This document shows, one piece after another, positions 19,670 through 19,674 of a stretch of DNA of 19,674 bases. The stretch covers positions 1 to 19,674 of the forward strand of contig JAPLYF010000048.1 in NCBI GenBank assembly GCA_026395675.1, given 5' to 3'. The position numbers and the translations under genes were made by a program. This DNA is from Candidatus Parcubacteria bacterium. Its GTDB lineage: Bacteria > Patescibacteriota > Patescibacteriia > CAIXNZ01. Numbering within the stretch: position 1 is the first letter of the stretch; each line of letters starts with the position of its first letter. The notes below the pieces were generated by a model. It saw only the letters and a list, made by a program, of their open reading frames with translations, was not told the DNA's origin and ran no database searches.

Positions 19670-19674
19670 CTGTT

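Noticed and set aside
1..19674. TGA recoded as glycine (Gracilibacteria-type code)
   Set aside because: TGA ends alaX, pyrH, the methyltransferase and the 52-residue gene at the expected lengths, and no conserved gene contains an in-frame TGA.
1..19674. tRNA or rRNA genes
   Set aside because: No cloverleaf with a GTTCRANNC-type T arm and no rRNA core sequence was found by eye on either strand.

Overview
The window looks like a chromosomal segment of a small-genome, AT-rich bacterium of the Candidate Phyla Radiation (Patescibacteria). The evidence is the gene set (rplJ-rplL, purA, rlmH, mltG, a UMP kinase closest to the archaeal-like type, an AlaX-type editing domain, a translin-family protein, a large secreted beta-rich surface protein), weak or absent Shine-Dalgarno sites at many genes, and many short palindromic intergenic repeats. 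TGA is used as a normal stop (alaX, pyrH, the methyltransferase, a 52-residue gene), so this is not one of the CPR lineages that read TGA as glycine. The exact lineage cannot be read from the sequence.

Layout. 1-1283 (+): a membrane-anchored protein with an outside propeller-like region. 1336-2581 (-): rplJ-rplL operon with an L10 leader that carries an attenuator-like terminator. 2658-4815 (-): surface protein with its own promoter and terminator. 4890-10315 (-): the striking region. Eighteen short units, each a conserved GC-rich terminator hairpin joined to a divergent 70-130 nt body, sit head to tail. Two genes are embedded among them in the same direction: an XPD/DinG-type helicase with four candidate Fe-S cysteines (5479-7311) and a GC-rich 230-residue protein with a Gly-rich C-terminal motif that resembles Cas7/RAMP-type proteins (8006-8698). 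Ten or so units, and both genes, have a TTGAC(A/T) box 17 nt from an AT-rich, often TGn-extended -10; the U-tract of one unit abuts or overlaps the -35 of the next. Stem wobbles (G-U only if read from the minus strand) show that the hairpins work in minus-strand RNA. I read the region as an array of individually transcribed small RNAs plus two effector-like proteins. A guide-RNA-type role is an inference, not shown.

10311-13568 (-): housekeeping genes (alaX, pyrH, a truncated histidine phosphatase, rlmH) interleaved with three ATTAGTA-rich inverted-repeat elements. Two carry a GxxExxY-family gene and the third is an 84-bp empty version lying directly after the truncated phosphatase. The array side of alaX carries a duplicated copy of the alaX 3' end. 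13590-15037 (-): purA with promoter and a 26-nt perfect palindrome. 15106-15894 (-): a 52-residue protein and an O-methyltransferase-like protein, the latter divergent from a 398-residue unknown protein (16059-17255, +) through overlapping promoters that share one -35 region. 17313-19018 (-): translin-family protein and the murein transglycosylase mltG. 19144-19560 (+): a divergent PAP2-family membrane protein. No tRNA, rRNA, integrase, transposase, cas1/cas2 or canonical CRISPR array was seen.
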